The notes: a model not told the origin generated them from the letters alone. Shown: positions 7,420 to 14,696, counted from the stretch's first letter. The stretch is DNA of 31,714 nucleotides from Pseudomonadota bacterium (GCA_015486505.1 WFRP01000133.1:1-31714), one strand, 5' to 3'. Translations and numbers: made by a program.

Positions 7420-8688
7420 TTATTCCTCACACTTAACCTTGTCCGCCACCTTCTCGCGGCAAATATCGCGAAAGTTATTGACACCAATAAAAAACTCGCG
7501 CATCATAATTACCCAATAGTAATAACCTTTCGGGGTCAGAGAAAGCTGATCCCCCTCCTGCTTCAACGCCTTAAGCCCCTTAAACAGGGCCAACTCCTTC
7601 CAGAGCGCCGCGCTGAAAAAATTGCCGTAGCGGCGTCTGACCGCCGCCATATCAATTTTGGTCCCGAAAAGTTTGATCATAAAATCATAACGCATACGTT
7701 CCAAAAGGGAAAAATCCTTGCAGAAAGCAACCGCCGGCTGCTCCTTCTCCAGTTTATCACAATACTCCTCAACCGAAAAGGTATTGGCCATAATTTTGCC
7801 ATTGAGATAGCTGAAGGAGCCGCTGCCAACCCCTAAATACTCGTCATAATCAACAATATACTCATCAATCATCGTCCCCTGCCGCGAGAAACACCAGGCC
7901 GAGCCGGTATTGTAATCGGAGGCCAGCTGCTTAAAAATCTCCTGATAATAGAGCTTCTCGCGCCCGTAATCAACTTTGCCCAGGGTTTTGCTGATAATTT
8001 TTTCCGTCACCGTCGAAACCATCAGCGGGTAGAAGGTCACCTGGTCCGCCGGCATACCCTTGATAATTTCGAGATCCCGCTGCAGCGATTCCAGGGTCTG
8101 CGACGGGAAATTGAAAATCATATCGACATTCAGGGTATCAAAAACCCCGTGATAATGCTTCAACCGGGCCTCAATCTCGGCGCCGCTGCCGTATTTATGA
8201 TAACGCTCCATCGCTTTGAGCAGGGTATCATCAAAACTCTGCACTCCGACCGAAAGCCGGTTGACCCCGGCCTGCCGCAGCGTATCGACAATCTCATCGG
8301 TCAAGTGGTTAGGATTGGTTTCAACCGAGATTTCCCGCACCGGAAAATTCGCGCGGATAAGCTGCAGGGTCTCAGCCAACTCCTCCGGCAGCACCGTCGG
8401 CGTGCCGCCGCCGACATAAACCCCGGTGCATTTGAAATCATAATCCCGATAAAGTTTAATCTCCCGCTGTAAAGCGGCGAAATAACGCCGGGCCCGCTCC
8501 GCCTGAAATTTGTAACGGTTAAAAGAACAATAGGGACACAGCTCTTCGCAAAAAGGAATATGCACATAGAGAAGATACTCTCTTTCAGAATGGCCGTGCG
8601 CCAACTTCTGCAGGTTAAACTCAGCAAAAGTCAGGTAACGCTGGTTAAGATGACGCAGAACTTTCGTCATCGCGGTTTCTATAATCAT
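7420..8688 (-). CDS. HemN/HemW-like radical SAM protein (coproporphyrinogen oxidase family)
   Basis: A 422-residue radical SAM enzyme. The 4Fe-4S site is C47xxxC51xxC54 in HIPFCEELCPYCSFN, followed by the SAM-binding YVGGGTPT stretch, VETNPNHLT and LSVGVQSFDD, all typical of the HemN/HemW family. The C-terminal HemN-like domain is present (about 310-410). Members include oxygen-independent coproporphyrinogen III dehydrogenase, the heme chaperone HemW and the heme-degrading ChuW/HutW; the sequence does not decide between them. The start at 8688 has an AAGGA 9 bases upstream, better than the ATG six codons later. Transcribed with selA (53-bp gap); its promoter region abuts three tandem repeat-A units. 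Confidence 0.82.
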   Translation of the reverse strand: MIIETAMTKVLRHLNQRYLTFAEFNLQKLAHGHSEREYLLYVHIPFCEELCPYCSFNRYKFQAERARRYFAALQREIKLYRDYDFKCTGVYVGGGTPTVLPEELAETLQLIRANFPVREISVETNPNHLTDEIVDTLRQAGVNRLSVGVQSFDDTLLKAMERYHKYGSGAEIEARLKHYHGVFDTLNVDMIFNFPSQTLESLQRDLEIIKGMPADQVTFYPLMVSTVTEKIISKTLGKVDYGREKLYYQEIFKQLASDYNTGSAWCFSRQGTMIDEYIVDYDEYLGVGSGSFSYLNGKIMANTFSVEEYCDKLEKEQPAVAFCKDFSLLERMRYDFMIKLFGTKIDMAAVRRRYGNFFSAALWKELALFKGLKALKQEGDQLSLTPKGYYYWVIMMREFFIGVNNFRDICREKVADKVKCEE

Positions 8689-8711
8689 AAGTCAATCCTT
8701 CAAATCTGAGT

Positions 8712-9091
8712 TTAGTACCTTACAGGTTATTTTCTTGTTTTAAAACAAGAAAATGTTCTGATAAGAGCACTTATTTGCGGGCCGCAAGGCCCTGTTTGGG
8801 TTGCGGGATTTGTTCCCGCATTAGTACCTTACAGGTTATTTTCGGTTTGAAAAAACAAGAAAATGTTCTGATAAGAGTACTTATTTGCGGGCTGAAAAGC
8901 CCTGTTTGGGTTGCGGGAGCTGTTCCCGCATTAGTACCTTACAGGTTATTTTCGGTTTGAAAAAACAAGAAAATGTTCTGATAAGAGTACTTATTTGCGC
9001 CCAACGGATTGCCCTTGGGGTGCGACCATCGGAAGTACCCTTGGGTGCGGGCCGAAAACTTTCTTTTGGGTTGCGGGATCTGTTCCCGCAT
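8712..9091 (+). repeat. Repeat A, copy 3: three tandem units
   Basis: Units occupy 8712-8820 (109 bp), 8821-8930 (110 bp) and 8931-9091 (161 bp). Each begins TTAGTACCTTACAGG, continues through GAAAATGTTCTGATAAGAG and ends with the hairpin GCGGGA..TCCCGCA. Neighbouring units share one TTAG at the junction. The third unit carries two tandem 25-bp type-2 modules (8997-9021 and 9022-9046) and is followed by TTTG instead of TTAG. The array occupies most of the 732-bp gap between the divergent radical SAM and cytidylate-kinase-like genes. Short open frames across it are incidental. Confidence 0.93.
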
Positions 9092-9160
9092 TTGCGCTTT
9101 ATCTGCACGATATTTCATTGTATGCGGTTATAATGGTTGGCTGGTTCCAAATCGCCACCA

Positions 9161-9202
9161 GCAACCGCGACCGCAACCGCAACCGCAACCGCAACCGCAA
9201 CC
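9161..9202 (+). repeat. Hexanucleotide tandem repeat (GCAACC)n
   Basis: Seven units of GCAACC, one degenerate (GCGACC), run uninterrupted. No coding role is apparent; it lies between the repeat-A array and the promoter of the next gene. Confidence 0.95.
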
Positions 9203-9320
9203 GGATATAGCAAGTCACCGCCTGCATGTCTACAAAAAAGCATTCCCGCCCTTTTGTTTTTCAAGAACTTCAAACTTCTATTCCAGCCGGGTTATCCCTT
9301 GTGAAAATAACTGTTTTCGT

Positions 9321-9349
9321 TTGACATCAAGGGAAAAATTGTTTATGAA
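9321..9349 (+). promoter_or_regulatory. Candidate sigma70-type promoter for the cytidylate-kinase-like gene
   Basis: TTGACA (9321-9326) is separated by 17 bases from TATGAA (9344-9349), a 4/6 match to the -10 consensus. It is about 70 bases before the start codon. A second TTGACA at 9395-9400 has no -10 partner before the gene. Confidence 0.5.
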
Positions 9350-9420
9350 GAAAGGTATAAGAGAGGAATAGATGAAATTACCTATAGCCCTATTTTGACA
9401 TTTACTGAAGGAGTATTTTC

Positions 9421-10092
9421 ATGGCGGTTATCACGATTTCCAAAGAATTTGCTTCAGGCGGTCTTAACATCGCCCGGGATCTGGCGGAAAAGATTAACCA
9501 TGACTATCTGGATAAGGAGATTGTCAAACAAGTAGCTGATGAAGCCCAGGTTTCACACCAGGAAGTCAGAGGCTTTGAAGCAGAGGGCCATATAAATCTC
9601 CGCGCCCATCTTTCACGTATAATTGATCTCGACATTTTCAAGGGGAGCCGTGAATTTGAAACAACTGAAGTCGAAACCGGCTATGATGAGCGTGATAAAA
9701 TCCCCTATTCTTTCGACACCCAGGGCTGGATCGACAGTGATATCTATCGCGATATGATCTGCAAAATCATCTCCGAACTCGGCCAGCGCCCCAATGTAAT
9801 TATTGTCGGCCGCGGCGGCCAGTGTATCCTGCAGGACCTAAGTGATGTTATCAACATCAGAATTGTCGCGAACCTGCCGGATCGCATTGCCCGCCTGAAA
9901 AATGAGAATCCGGATTTAAGTGACCAAAAAGCCCGGGAACTGATTGAAACAATGGATAAAAAGAGTCAGGAGTACATCAAATTCTATTTCAAACAGGACT
10001 GGAATGACCCGAAACTCTACGACATCGTCATTAACACCAGCCGCGTCAATGATAAAAAAATTGTCGGCTGGCTGGCGTCTTTCTGTCAATAA
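9421..10092 (+). CDS. Cytidylate kinase-like family protein
   Basis: A 223-residue P-loop NTPase-like protein. The opening ITISKEFASGGLNIARDLAEK followed by DYLDKEIV is the signature of the cytidylate-kinase-like family (Cytidylate_kin2). VIIVGRGGQCIL (about 136-147) and LPDRIARLKNENPDLSDQKA, a lid-type segment, are also family features, as is the YDIVINTSR stretch near the C-terminus. These proteins resemble CMP kinase but the substrate of most is unproven; this is not the canonical cmk. A good AAGGAG lies 7 bases before ATG. It is a single-gene unit with a large repeat-A-derived hairpin and T run after the stop. Confidence 0.8.
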   Translation: MAVITISKEFASGGLNIARDLAEKINHDYLDKEIVKQVADEAQVSHQEVRGFEAEGHINLRAHLSRIIDLDIFKGSREFETTEVETGYDERDKIPYSFDTQGWIDSDIYRDMICKIISELGQRPNVIIVGRGGQCILQDLSDVINIRIVANLPDRIARLKNENPDLSDQKARELIETMDKKSQEYIKFYFKQDWNDPKLYDIVINTSRVNDKKIVGWLASFCQ

Positions 10093-10121
10093 TTCAATAA
10101 TTTGGACGAGTAAAAAAACAA

Positions 10122-10220
10122 AGTGCCTTGATAAGCAGAATGCGGGAACATTTTCTTGTTTTTACAGTTGAAAAAACTGTCGAAAAAAACAAGAAAATAA
10201 CCTGTAAGGCACTAATTTTT
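10122..10220 (+). repeat. Repeat A, copy 4: variant hairpin, possible terminator
   Basis: A long imperfect hairpin: AGTGCCTT (10122-10129) pairs with AAGGCACT (10206-10213), TTTTCTTGTTTTT pairs with AAAAAAACAAGAAAA, and the tip is ACAGTT/AACTGT. The consensus AAGGTACT/AGTACC of other copies is changed on both arms so that pairing is kept. AATTTTTT follows (10214-10220), and the hairpin starts 30 bases after the upstream stop, so it could terminate transcription. The GGGCC and GCGGG hairpins of the full unit are missing. Confidence 0.75.
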
Positions 10221-10387
10221 TCACGGTACACATCAGATTTAACCTTAAAGAAAAAAGAAACAAAACAGCCCGTTAGGTAGCGGCAGCCGCCGCGATACTT
10301 AACCCCGCTTGGATCTTCAACATAAGCGAAGACTGGGACGGTCGGACTTAATTTTGTTAGCTTAAGCATTTCTGCGCTATCAAGTTG
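10221..10387 (+). other. Gene-free leader region upstream of panB
   Basis: Between the variant repeat-A hairpin and the terminator before panB I see no gene. CGCTT..AAGCG (about 10308-10331) and GCGGC..GCCGC could form small stems. The opposite strand has an open frame here, but its composition and odd amino-acid content make a protein unlikely. It may be an untranslated leader or a small RNA; I do not recognise a known riboswitch class. Confidence 0.3.
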
Positions 10388-10419
10388 GCCTGCCTCTTTA
10401 GTTCGAGGTGGGCTTTTTT
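10388..10419 (+). terminator. Terminator-like hairpin 46 bases before panB
   Basis: GCCTGCCTC (10388-10396) pairs with GAGGTGGGC (10405-10413), including two G-U pairs, and is followed by six T. It could end transcription from upstream, or act as an attenuator of panBCD if the operon's promoter lies upstream of it. Confidence 0.65.
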
Positions 10420-10464
10420 ATCTGCAAATACAATAATTTACCCATTACCTCAAGGAATATTTTC

Positions 10465-11256
10465 ATGGCTGAAACCGTAAGCACTTTAACCCTTGCTGAA
10501 ATGAAAAGTGCAGGTGAAAAAATCACGATGGTCACCGGTTACGATTACCCTTCCGCCCGCCTTCTCGATCAGAGCGGTATTGACACGATTCTGGTCGGTG
10601 ACTCGGTCGGGGTCGTGGTTGCCGGTTATAAAGACACGCTGCCGGTAACCGTTGATGAAATGATCTATCACGGCCAGGCCGTTGTCCGCGGCACCGAACG
10701 TGCTCTGGTAATCATCGATATGCCCTTTATGAGTTATCAGATAAGTATTGAAGATGCCAAACGCCAGGCCGGCCGGATCATGAAAGAGACCGGGGCCGGG
10801 GCCGTAAAGCTCGAAGGCGGAATTGCCATGAAAAAGACCATCAAAGCCCTGGTCGAGATCGGCATTCCGGTCTGCGGCCATATCGGTCTGACTCCGCAGG
10901 CGGTCAACCAACTTGGCGGTTTCAAAATCCAGCGCGAAAAAGAACGCCTGCTTGAAGACGCTCAGGCGGTTGCCGCCGCCGGGGCCTTCGCGCTGGTTAT
11001 TGAGTGCGTACCCGCTGAAATTGCCGGGGAAGTCACTAAAACGGTTGCCATCCCGACCATCGGTATCGGCGCCGGTAACGGCTGTGACGGCCAGGTTCTG
11101 GTTTTACACGATATGCTCGCGCTCTTCGACCGTTTTCGGCCTTCTTTTGTCAAACAGTATGCCGACCTCGGCGCCGAGACGAAAAAAGCGTTGCGGGAAT
11201 ACAGCCGCGAGGTCAAGGCCGGAATCTTCCCCGGAGCCGAGCACTCGTTCAAGTAG
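10465..11256 (+). CDS. panB: Ketopantoate hydroxymethyltransferase (pantothenate synthesis, step 1)
   Basis: PanB transfers a hydroxymethyl group from methylene-tetrahydrofolate to 2-oxoisovalerate to form ketopantoate. The 263-residue protein has the metal- and substrate-binding motifs GDSVGVVVAGY, IIDMPFMSYQ, KLEGG and the catalytic-region IGIGAGNGCDGQVLVLHDMLAL. Start chosen at the ATG at 10465, which has AAGGA 8 bases upstream; an in-frame GTG at 10408 overlaps the terminator hairpin and is not credible. It is the first gene of panB-panC-panD. Confidence 0.96.
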   Translation: MAETVSTLTLAEMKSAGEKITMVTGYDYPSARLLDQSGIDTILVGDSVGVVVAGYKDTLPVTVDEMIYHGQAVVRGTERALVIIDMPFMSYQISIEDAKRQAGRIMKETGAGAVKLEGGIAMKKTIKALVEIGIPVCGHIGLTPQAVNQLGGFKIQREKERLLEDAQAVAAAGAFALVIECVPAEIAGEVTKTVAIPTIGIGAGNGCDGQVLVLHDMLALFDRFRPSFVKQYADLGAETKKALREYSREVKAGIFPGAEHSFK

Positions 11257-11310
11257 CTGCTACATCTCAACGGCGGTCCAGGGAGACAATTTATAAGGAA
11301 GCAATTTATT

Positions 11311-12159
11311 ATGGAACAGATTAACCGCAGTCAAAAAATGCAGGATTTTGCCCGGAAAAGCCGTCACGGCGGCAAAAGCATAGCTCTGGTCCCGACTATG
11401 GGCTTTCTCCATGAAGGTCATCTTGAACTGATGCGCCGGGCCCGGAAAAATGCTGATCTGGTAGTGGTTTCCATCTTCGTCAACCCGATCCAGTTCGGCC
11501 CTGGTGAGGATCTCGACCGCTACCCCCGCGATCTTGAAGGAGATCTTGACAAATGTAAGAAAGTCGGAGTCGATGTCGTTTTCACTCCGACCCCGGAAGA
11601 TCTTTATCCCGAACACTTTCAAACCTCGGTTGCGGTCAGTGAGATAACCAAAGTTCTCTGCGGCGCCAGCCGCCCGGGCCACTTCCAGGGAGTGACCACG
11701 GTTGTCGCTAAACTTTTCAATATTACCTTGCCGGATTTTGCTTTTTTCGGGGAAAAAGATTTTCAGCAACTGGCGGTTATCCGCCGGATGGTGATCGACT
11801 TGAATTTCCCCTTGAAAATTATCGGGGTTCCGATCGTCCGGGAAAAAGATGGCCTGGCAATGAGTTCCCGCAATGCCTACCTGTCCGACAAGGAACGCGC
11901 CGCGGCACCGGAACTCTACAAAGCCTTGACCTGTGCCCGGGAACTCTTCGCCCAAGGCTGTAAAGACTGTGAGAAGCTCTGCCGGGCCGTTTCCGAACAG
12001 CTTGACAAGAATATTGAAACTGATTTTAAAATAGAGTATATCGAAATTTATGACTCCAGCAACCTGACTGTATTAGAGGGTACCATCACGACCGCGGCCA
12101 CCATTCTGATAGCAGCTCATTTCGGGAAAACCCGTTTAATTGATAACCTGCAACTCTAA
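11311..12159 (+). CDS. panC: Pantothenate synthetase (pantoate-beta-alanine ligase)
   Basis: PanC joins pantoate and beta-alanine with ATP. The 282-residue protein carries the nucleotidyltransferase HxGH-type motif in PTMGFLHEGHLELMRRA (H34, H37), VVVSIFVNPIQFGPGEDLDRY, FFGEKDFQQLAVIRRMV, and the KMSKS-like REKDGLAMSSRNAYLS. AAGGA lies 11 bases before ATG. It is 54 bases downstream of panB and 31 bases upstream of panD. Confidence 0.97.
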   Translation: MEQINRSQKMQDFARKSRHGGKSIALVPTMGFLHEGHLELMRRARKNADLVVVSIFVNPIQFGPGEDLDRYPRDLEGDLDKCKKVGVDVVFTPTPEDLYPEHFQTSVAVSEITKVLCGASRPGHFQGVTTVVAKLFNITLPDFAFFGEKDFQQLAVIRRMVIDLNFPLKIIGVPIVREKDGLAMSSRNAYLSDKERAAAPELYKALTCARELFAQGCKDCEKLCRAVSEQLDKNIETDFKIEYIEIYDSSNLTVLEGTITTAATILIAAHFGKTRLIDNLQL

Positions 12160-12190
12160 ATCCGGCTATTAAATATCGAGGACCAGATTT

Positions 12191-12553
12191 ATGTTACTCA
12201 CTATGTTTAAAGGCAAAATTCATCGGGCTACGGTTACCGATGCCAACCTCTCTTATGAAGGCAGTATCACCATTGACAAAACCCTGCTCGAGGCCTCCGG
12301 CATTCTGCCCTATGAACAGGTTCAGATTTACAACCTGACGAACGGGGCCCGTTTCACCACCTACGTTATTGCAGGTGAATACGACAACGGCGAAATCTGC
12401 ATCAACGGCGCCGCCGCGCGTCTGGCCCGCAAAGGCGATATGGTTATCATCGCCGCTTACGCCGCCATGACTGCCGAAGAAGCCCGGGATTTCAATCCGA
12501 AGAATATTCTGGTGGACATCAAAAACCGGATTGTCAACCAATCCGTCAAATAG
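12191..12553 (+). CDS. panD: Aspartate 1-decarboxylase proenzyme
   Basis: PanD makes beta-alanine from aspartate. The 120-residue proenzyme has the self-cleavage site YEGSITID, with cleavage expected between G24 and S25 to create the pyruvoyl cofactor on S25. IHRATVTDANLSYEGS, NGARFTTYVI and NGAAARLARKGDMVIIAAY match the family. GAGGA lies upstream of the start. It is the last gene of the operon and is followed by a strong terminator. With panB and panC it supplies beta-alanine and pantoate coupling for coenzyme A synthesis. Confidence 0.97.
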   Translation: MLLTMFKGKIHRATVTDANLSYEGSITIDKTLLEASGILPYEQVQIYNLTNGARFTTYVIAGEYDNGEICINGAAARLARKGDMVIIAAYAAMTAEEARDFNPKNILVDIKNRIVNQSVK

Positions 12554-12576
12554 TCATTCTCTAATTCAATCTCCCG

Positions 12577-12627
12577 ACAAAAAAGCCCGACTCCTTTATA
12601 AAAAATAAGGGGTCGAGCTTTTTTGTT
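12577..12627 (+). terminator. Strong terminator of panBCD
   Basis: ACAAAAAAGCCCGACTCCTT pairs almost fully with the segment containing AAGGGGTCGAGCTTTTTTGT. The long A/T-flanked stem makes it likely to work in both directions. It begins 24 bases after the panD stop. Confidence 0.9.
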
Positions 12628-12647
12628 ATTTTACCGGGGGGGTCGCC

Positions 12648-12896
12648 TTAGTACCTTACAGATTATTTTCCGCACCAAAGAACAAGATTGATGGACCCGT
12701 AAAAAGTATTTCCCAAGAACTTCAGACACAATATGTTGTGTTTTTTAATACCTACAATCACTATATGTAGTGGTTGAAAATTTTTCTCCGGAGTTTTTAC
12801 GAGGGCATCAAGATTTAATAATCAGAAAATGTTCTGATAAGAGTACTTATTTGCGGGCCGGTAACTTTCTTTTGGGTTGCGGGACTTGCCCCCGCA
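12648..12896 (+). repeat. Repeat A, copy 5, interrupted by a 120-bp insertion
   Basis: Starts TTAGTACCTTACAG and ends GGGTTGCGGGACTTGCCCCCGCA followed by TTAG, as in intact copies. The spacer AACAAGATTTAATAATCAG seen at 24386-24404 is split here by an inserted element at 12690-12809, flanked on both sides by AAGATT. The right end joins directly to a truncated copy of element B. Confidence 0.92.
12690..12809 (+). mobile_element. 120-bp MITE-like insertion inside repeat A
   Basis: Imperfect terminal inverted repeats, GATGGACCCGTAAAAAG (12690-12706) and GTTTTTACGAGGGCATC (12793-12809), match at 13 of 17 positions. AAGATT occurs on each side (12684-12689 and 12810-12815) but only once in uninterrupted repeat A, so it is a target-site duplication of 6-7 bases. 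Inside are two small hairpins with the same TATG loop, ACACAA-TATG-TTGTGT and CACTA-TATG-TAGTG. No coding capacity. Confidence 0.85.
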
Positions 12897-13025
12897 TTAG
12901 CATTGCAACTGTTTGAGCGTAAGCGAGTTTTGCAAGGCGGGCGCAGCGAGCTTAAAGGAAAAACAGAAATCTTAACGCCTAGCGGAGAAAAACCGCGCCC
13001 GCCCCGGATTCGGCTGAATAGTTAC
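12897..13025 (+). mobile_element. Element B, copy 2 (5'-truncated)
   Basis: Begins at the TTAG that ends repeat A copy 5, continues CATTGCAACTGTTTGAGCG, then shares the rest of element B to the terminal GGCTGAATAGTTAC at 13012-13025. The left terminal repeat and about 110 bp are missing. Confidence 0.88.
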
Positions 13026-13060
13026 AAGTTAAGCAGGGTTTTGCTTTAATTTTGCTCCGG

Positions 13061-13089
13061 CAAATACCCATAAGTCAAGCCTGACCCCA
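13061..13089 (+). repeat. Repeat motif C, copy 2
   Basis: CAAATACCCATAAGTCAAGC followed by CTGACCCCA matches the copy at the methyltransferase stop almost exactly. CCCCAA-AA-TTGGGG follows at 13085-13098 and can form a hairpin. From here to the oadG start (13237) I see no gene; ACCCAG..CTGGGT (13139-13189) is a possible leader stem. Confidence 0.9.
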
Positions 13090-13236
13090 AAATTGGGGCC
13101 ATAGTTTGGGGGTGAGCAGTGAATTTTGGTTGATTTTTACCCAGCAGATGATGTAGAAGGGCTCCTTTCCCTGATTTTTCGAACTGGGTTATTTCAAAGT
13201 ATTTTTGTCAGAAATTTTAGTTGATGAGGTTTTAAA

Positions 13237-13374
13237 ATGAATGTTTGGGCTAAAGCAACGGAAATATTTATCTTTGGTTTTTCGTCAGTATTCTTTGTTT
13301 TGGGGGCGCTCTCCCTCACGGTGGTACTTACTCGGGTTTTAATTGAAAAGTTCGCTGACAACCGCAAAAAATAA
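13237..13374 (+). CDS. oadG: Small OadG-like subunit of a Na+-pumping decarboxylase
   Basis: A 45-residue protein, MNVWAKATEIFIFGFSSVFF..., with one membrane segment (about 9-32) and a short basic cytoplasmic tail ending ADNRKK. Size, single N-terminal helix and position directly before a beta subunit fit the OadG/MmdD gamma family, which anchors and assembles decarboxylase Na+ pumps. GAGG lies 9 bases before the ATG. The tail is shorter than in typical OadG, so the gamma role rests mainly on topology and context. It ends 63 bases before oadB. Too short to appear in standard open-frame listings. Confidence 0.72.
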   Translation: MNVWAKATEIFIFGFSSVFFVLGALSLTVVLTRVLIEKFADNRKK

Positions 13375-13437
13375 CCGTCCACTAAATAAAAATTCGGCTT
13401 TTTTGAATACACTTCATTGTTTTTTCAGGAGTTTATT

Positions 13438-14553
13438 ATGGCAAATACGTTGTTTGAGTTTATTAATTCCATGGGTCTCTACCATTTGACGATCGGCAAT
13501 CTGATAATGTGGGCCATCGCTTTTATTCTGGTGTTTCTGGCTATTCGCAAAGGCTATGAACCGTTACTGCTGCTCCCGATCGGTTTCGGGGTATTCGTCG
13601 TCAATCTGCCGTTGACCCATCTGATGGAAAACCATAATATCCTTCACATTTTCTATCATTATGGCCTGGAATGGGAACTGATCCCGCCGATCATCTTTCT
13701 CGGGCTTGGAGCCATGACCGATTTCGGTCCGGTAATCGCCAACCCGAAGACCCTGTTGCTGGGTGCGGCGGCCCAGTTCGGGGTTTATGTCGCTTTCTTT
13801 TTCGCCATCGGCTTAGGGTTCACGATTCCCGAAGCCTGTTCAATCGGAATTATCGGCGGAGCCGATGGGCCGACAACTATTTTTACCACCGTATCCCTGG
13901 CGCCGCATCTGCTGGGGGCGACTGCGGTTGCCGCCTACTCTTATATGGCTCTGGTCCCCGTCATTCAGCCACCGATCATCAAGGCTCTGACCACCAAAAA
14001 AGAGCGATTGATCCGAATGAAGCAGTTACGTCCGGTTTCCAAACGGCAGAAAATTATTTTCCCGCTGGTCACCTGCGGTCTGGTCTGTCTCTTTGTCCCG
14101 GCGTCCGCCGCTTTGATGGCAATGTTTATGCTCGGTAACTTTTTTCGTGAGTCCGGTGTGGTTGAGCGTTTGAGCGGGGCGGCCCAGAATGAACTGATGA
14201 ATATCGTTACTATCTTTTTGGGAATCGCGGTCGGCGGCACCATGAACGCGGAAGCGTTCCTTAATCCCAAAGCCCTGATGGTTTTCGGTATGGGCCTTAT
14301 CGCTTTCTCCTTCAGCACCATCGGCGGGCTGCTGCTGGCAAAATTGATGAATCTTTTCTCCAAAGAGAAAATAAACCCGATGATCGGCGCCGCCGGCGTT
14401 TCCGCCGTGCCGATGGCGGCCCGGGTCGTACAGAAAATGGGGACCGACGAGGATCCGCGCAATTTTCTTCTGATGCATGCCATGGGGCCGAATGTGGCCG
14501 GGGTTATCGGTACGGTTGTTGCCGCCGGCGTCTTTTTGACTATGGCTCATTAA
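13438..14553 (+). CDS. oadB: Na+-translocating decarboxylase beta subunit (OadB/GcdB/MmdB family)
   Basis: A 371-residue polytopic membrane protein that couples decarboxylation of a carboxybiotin carrier to Na+ export. Family motifs are clear: FLGLGAMTDFGPVIANPKT (D95), SIGIIGGADGPTTIF with the essential-region D143, GGTMNAEAFLNPKAL, and the C-terminal NPMIGAAGVSAVPMAARVVQ then HAMGPNVAGVIGT. Start taken at ATG 13438, with CAGGAG 7 bases upstream; an in-frame TTG at 13417 precedes that site and is rejected. The alpha (carboxyltransferase) subunit and biotin carrier are not nearby, so the substrate (oxaloacetate, methylmalonyl-CoA or glutaconyl-CoA) cannot be assigned. Confidence 0.93.
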   Translation: MANTLFEFINSMGLYHLTIGNLIMWAIAFILVFLAIRKGYEPLLLLPIGFGVFVVNLPLTHLMENHNILHIFYHYGLEWELIPPIIFLGLGAMTDFGPVIANPKTLLLGAAAQFGVYVAFFFAIGLGFTIPEACSIGIIGGADGPTTIFTTVSLAPHLLGATAVAAYSYMALVPVIQPPIIKALTTKKERLIRMKQLRPVSKRQKIIFPLVTCGLVCLFVPASAALMAMFMLGNFFRESGVVERLSGAAQNELMNIVTIFLGIAVGGTMNAEAFLNPKALMVFGMGLIAFSFSTIGGLLLAKLMNLFSKEKINPMIGAAGVSAVPMAARVVQKMGTDEDPRNFLLMHAMGPNVAGVIGTVVAAGVFLTMAH

Positions 14554-14604
14554 GAAATTTTTCGCACAATTCATCAAAAACATGCCTGTTGATGAAAAAA
14601 CTTC

Positions 14605-14688
14605 GCGAGAGTGGCGGAATTGGCAGACGCACTAGACTTAGGATCTAGCGGTATAACCGTGGGGGTTCAAGTCCCCCCTCTCGCACCA
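14605..14688 (+). tRNA. tRNA-Leu (anticodon TAG)
   Basis: Acceptor GCGAGAG pairs with CTCTCGC; CCA is encoded. The anticodon stem CTAGA/TCTAG holds the loop CTTAGGA, giving anticodon TAG (reads CUA). A long variable arm and GGTTCAAGTCC T-arm fit a class II tRNA-Leu. Confidence 0.96.
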
Positions 14689-14696
14689 TTTTTTCA

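Noticed and set aside
8712..9091. Three near-identical tandem units resembling a CRISPR array
   Set aside because: Units of 109-161 bp are contiguous, sharing only TTAG, with no spacers of unique sequence and no cas genes.
9372..9398. Eight-codon frame (MKLPIALF) with an upstream GAGAGGA before the cytidylate-kinase-like gene
   Set aside because: Too short to judge and no regulatory hairpin is associated.
10094..10369. Minus-strand open frame of 91 codons between the cytidylate-kinase-like gene and panB
   Set aside because: Half of it is the variant repeat-A hairpin, the amino-acid content is atypical, and no homologous motif is recognised.
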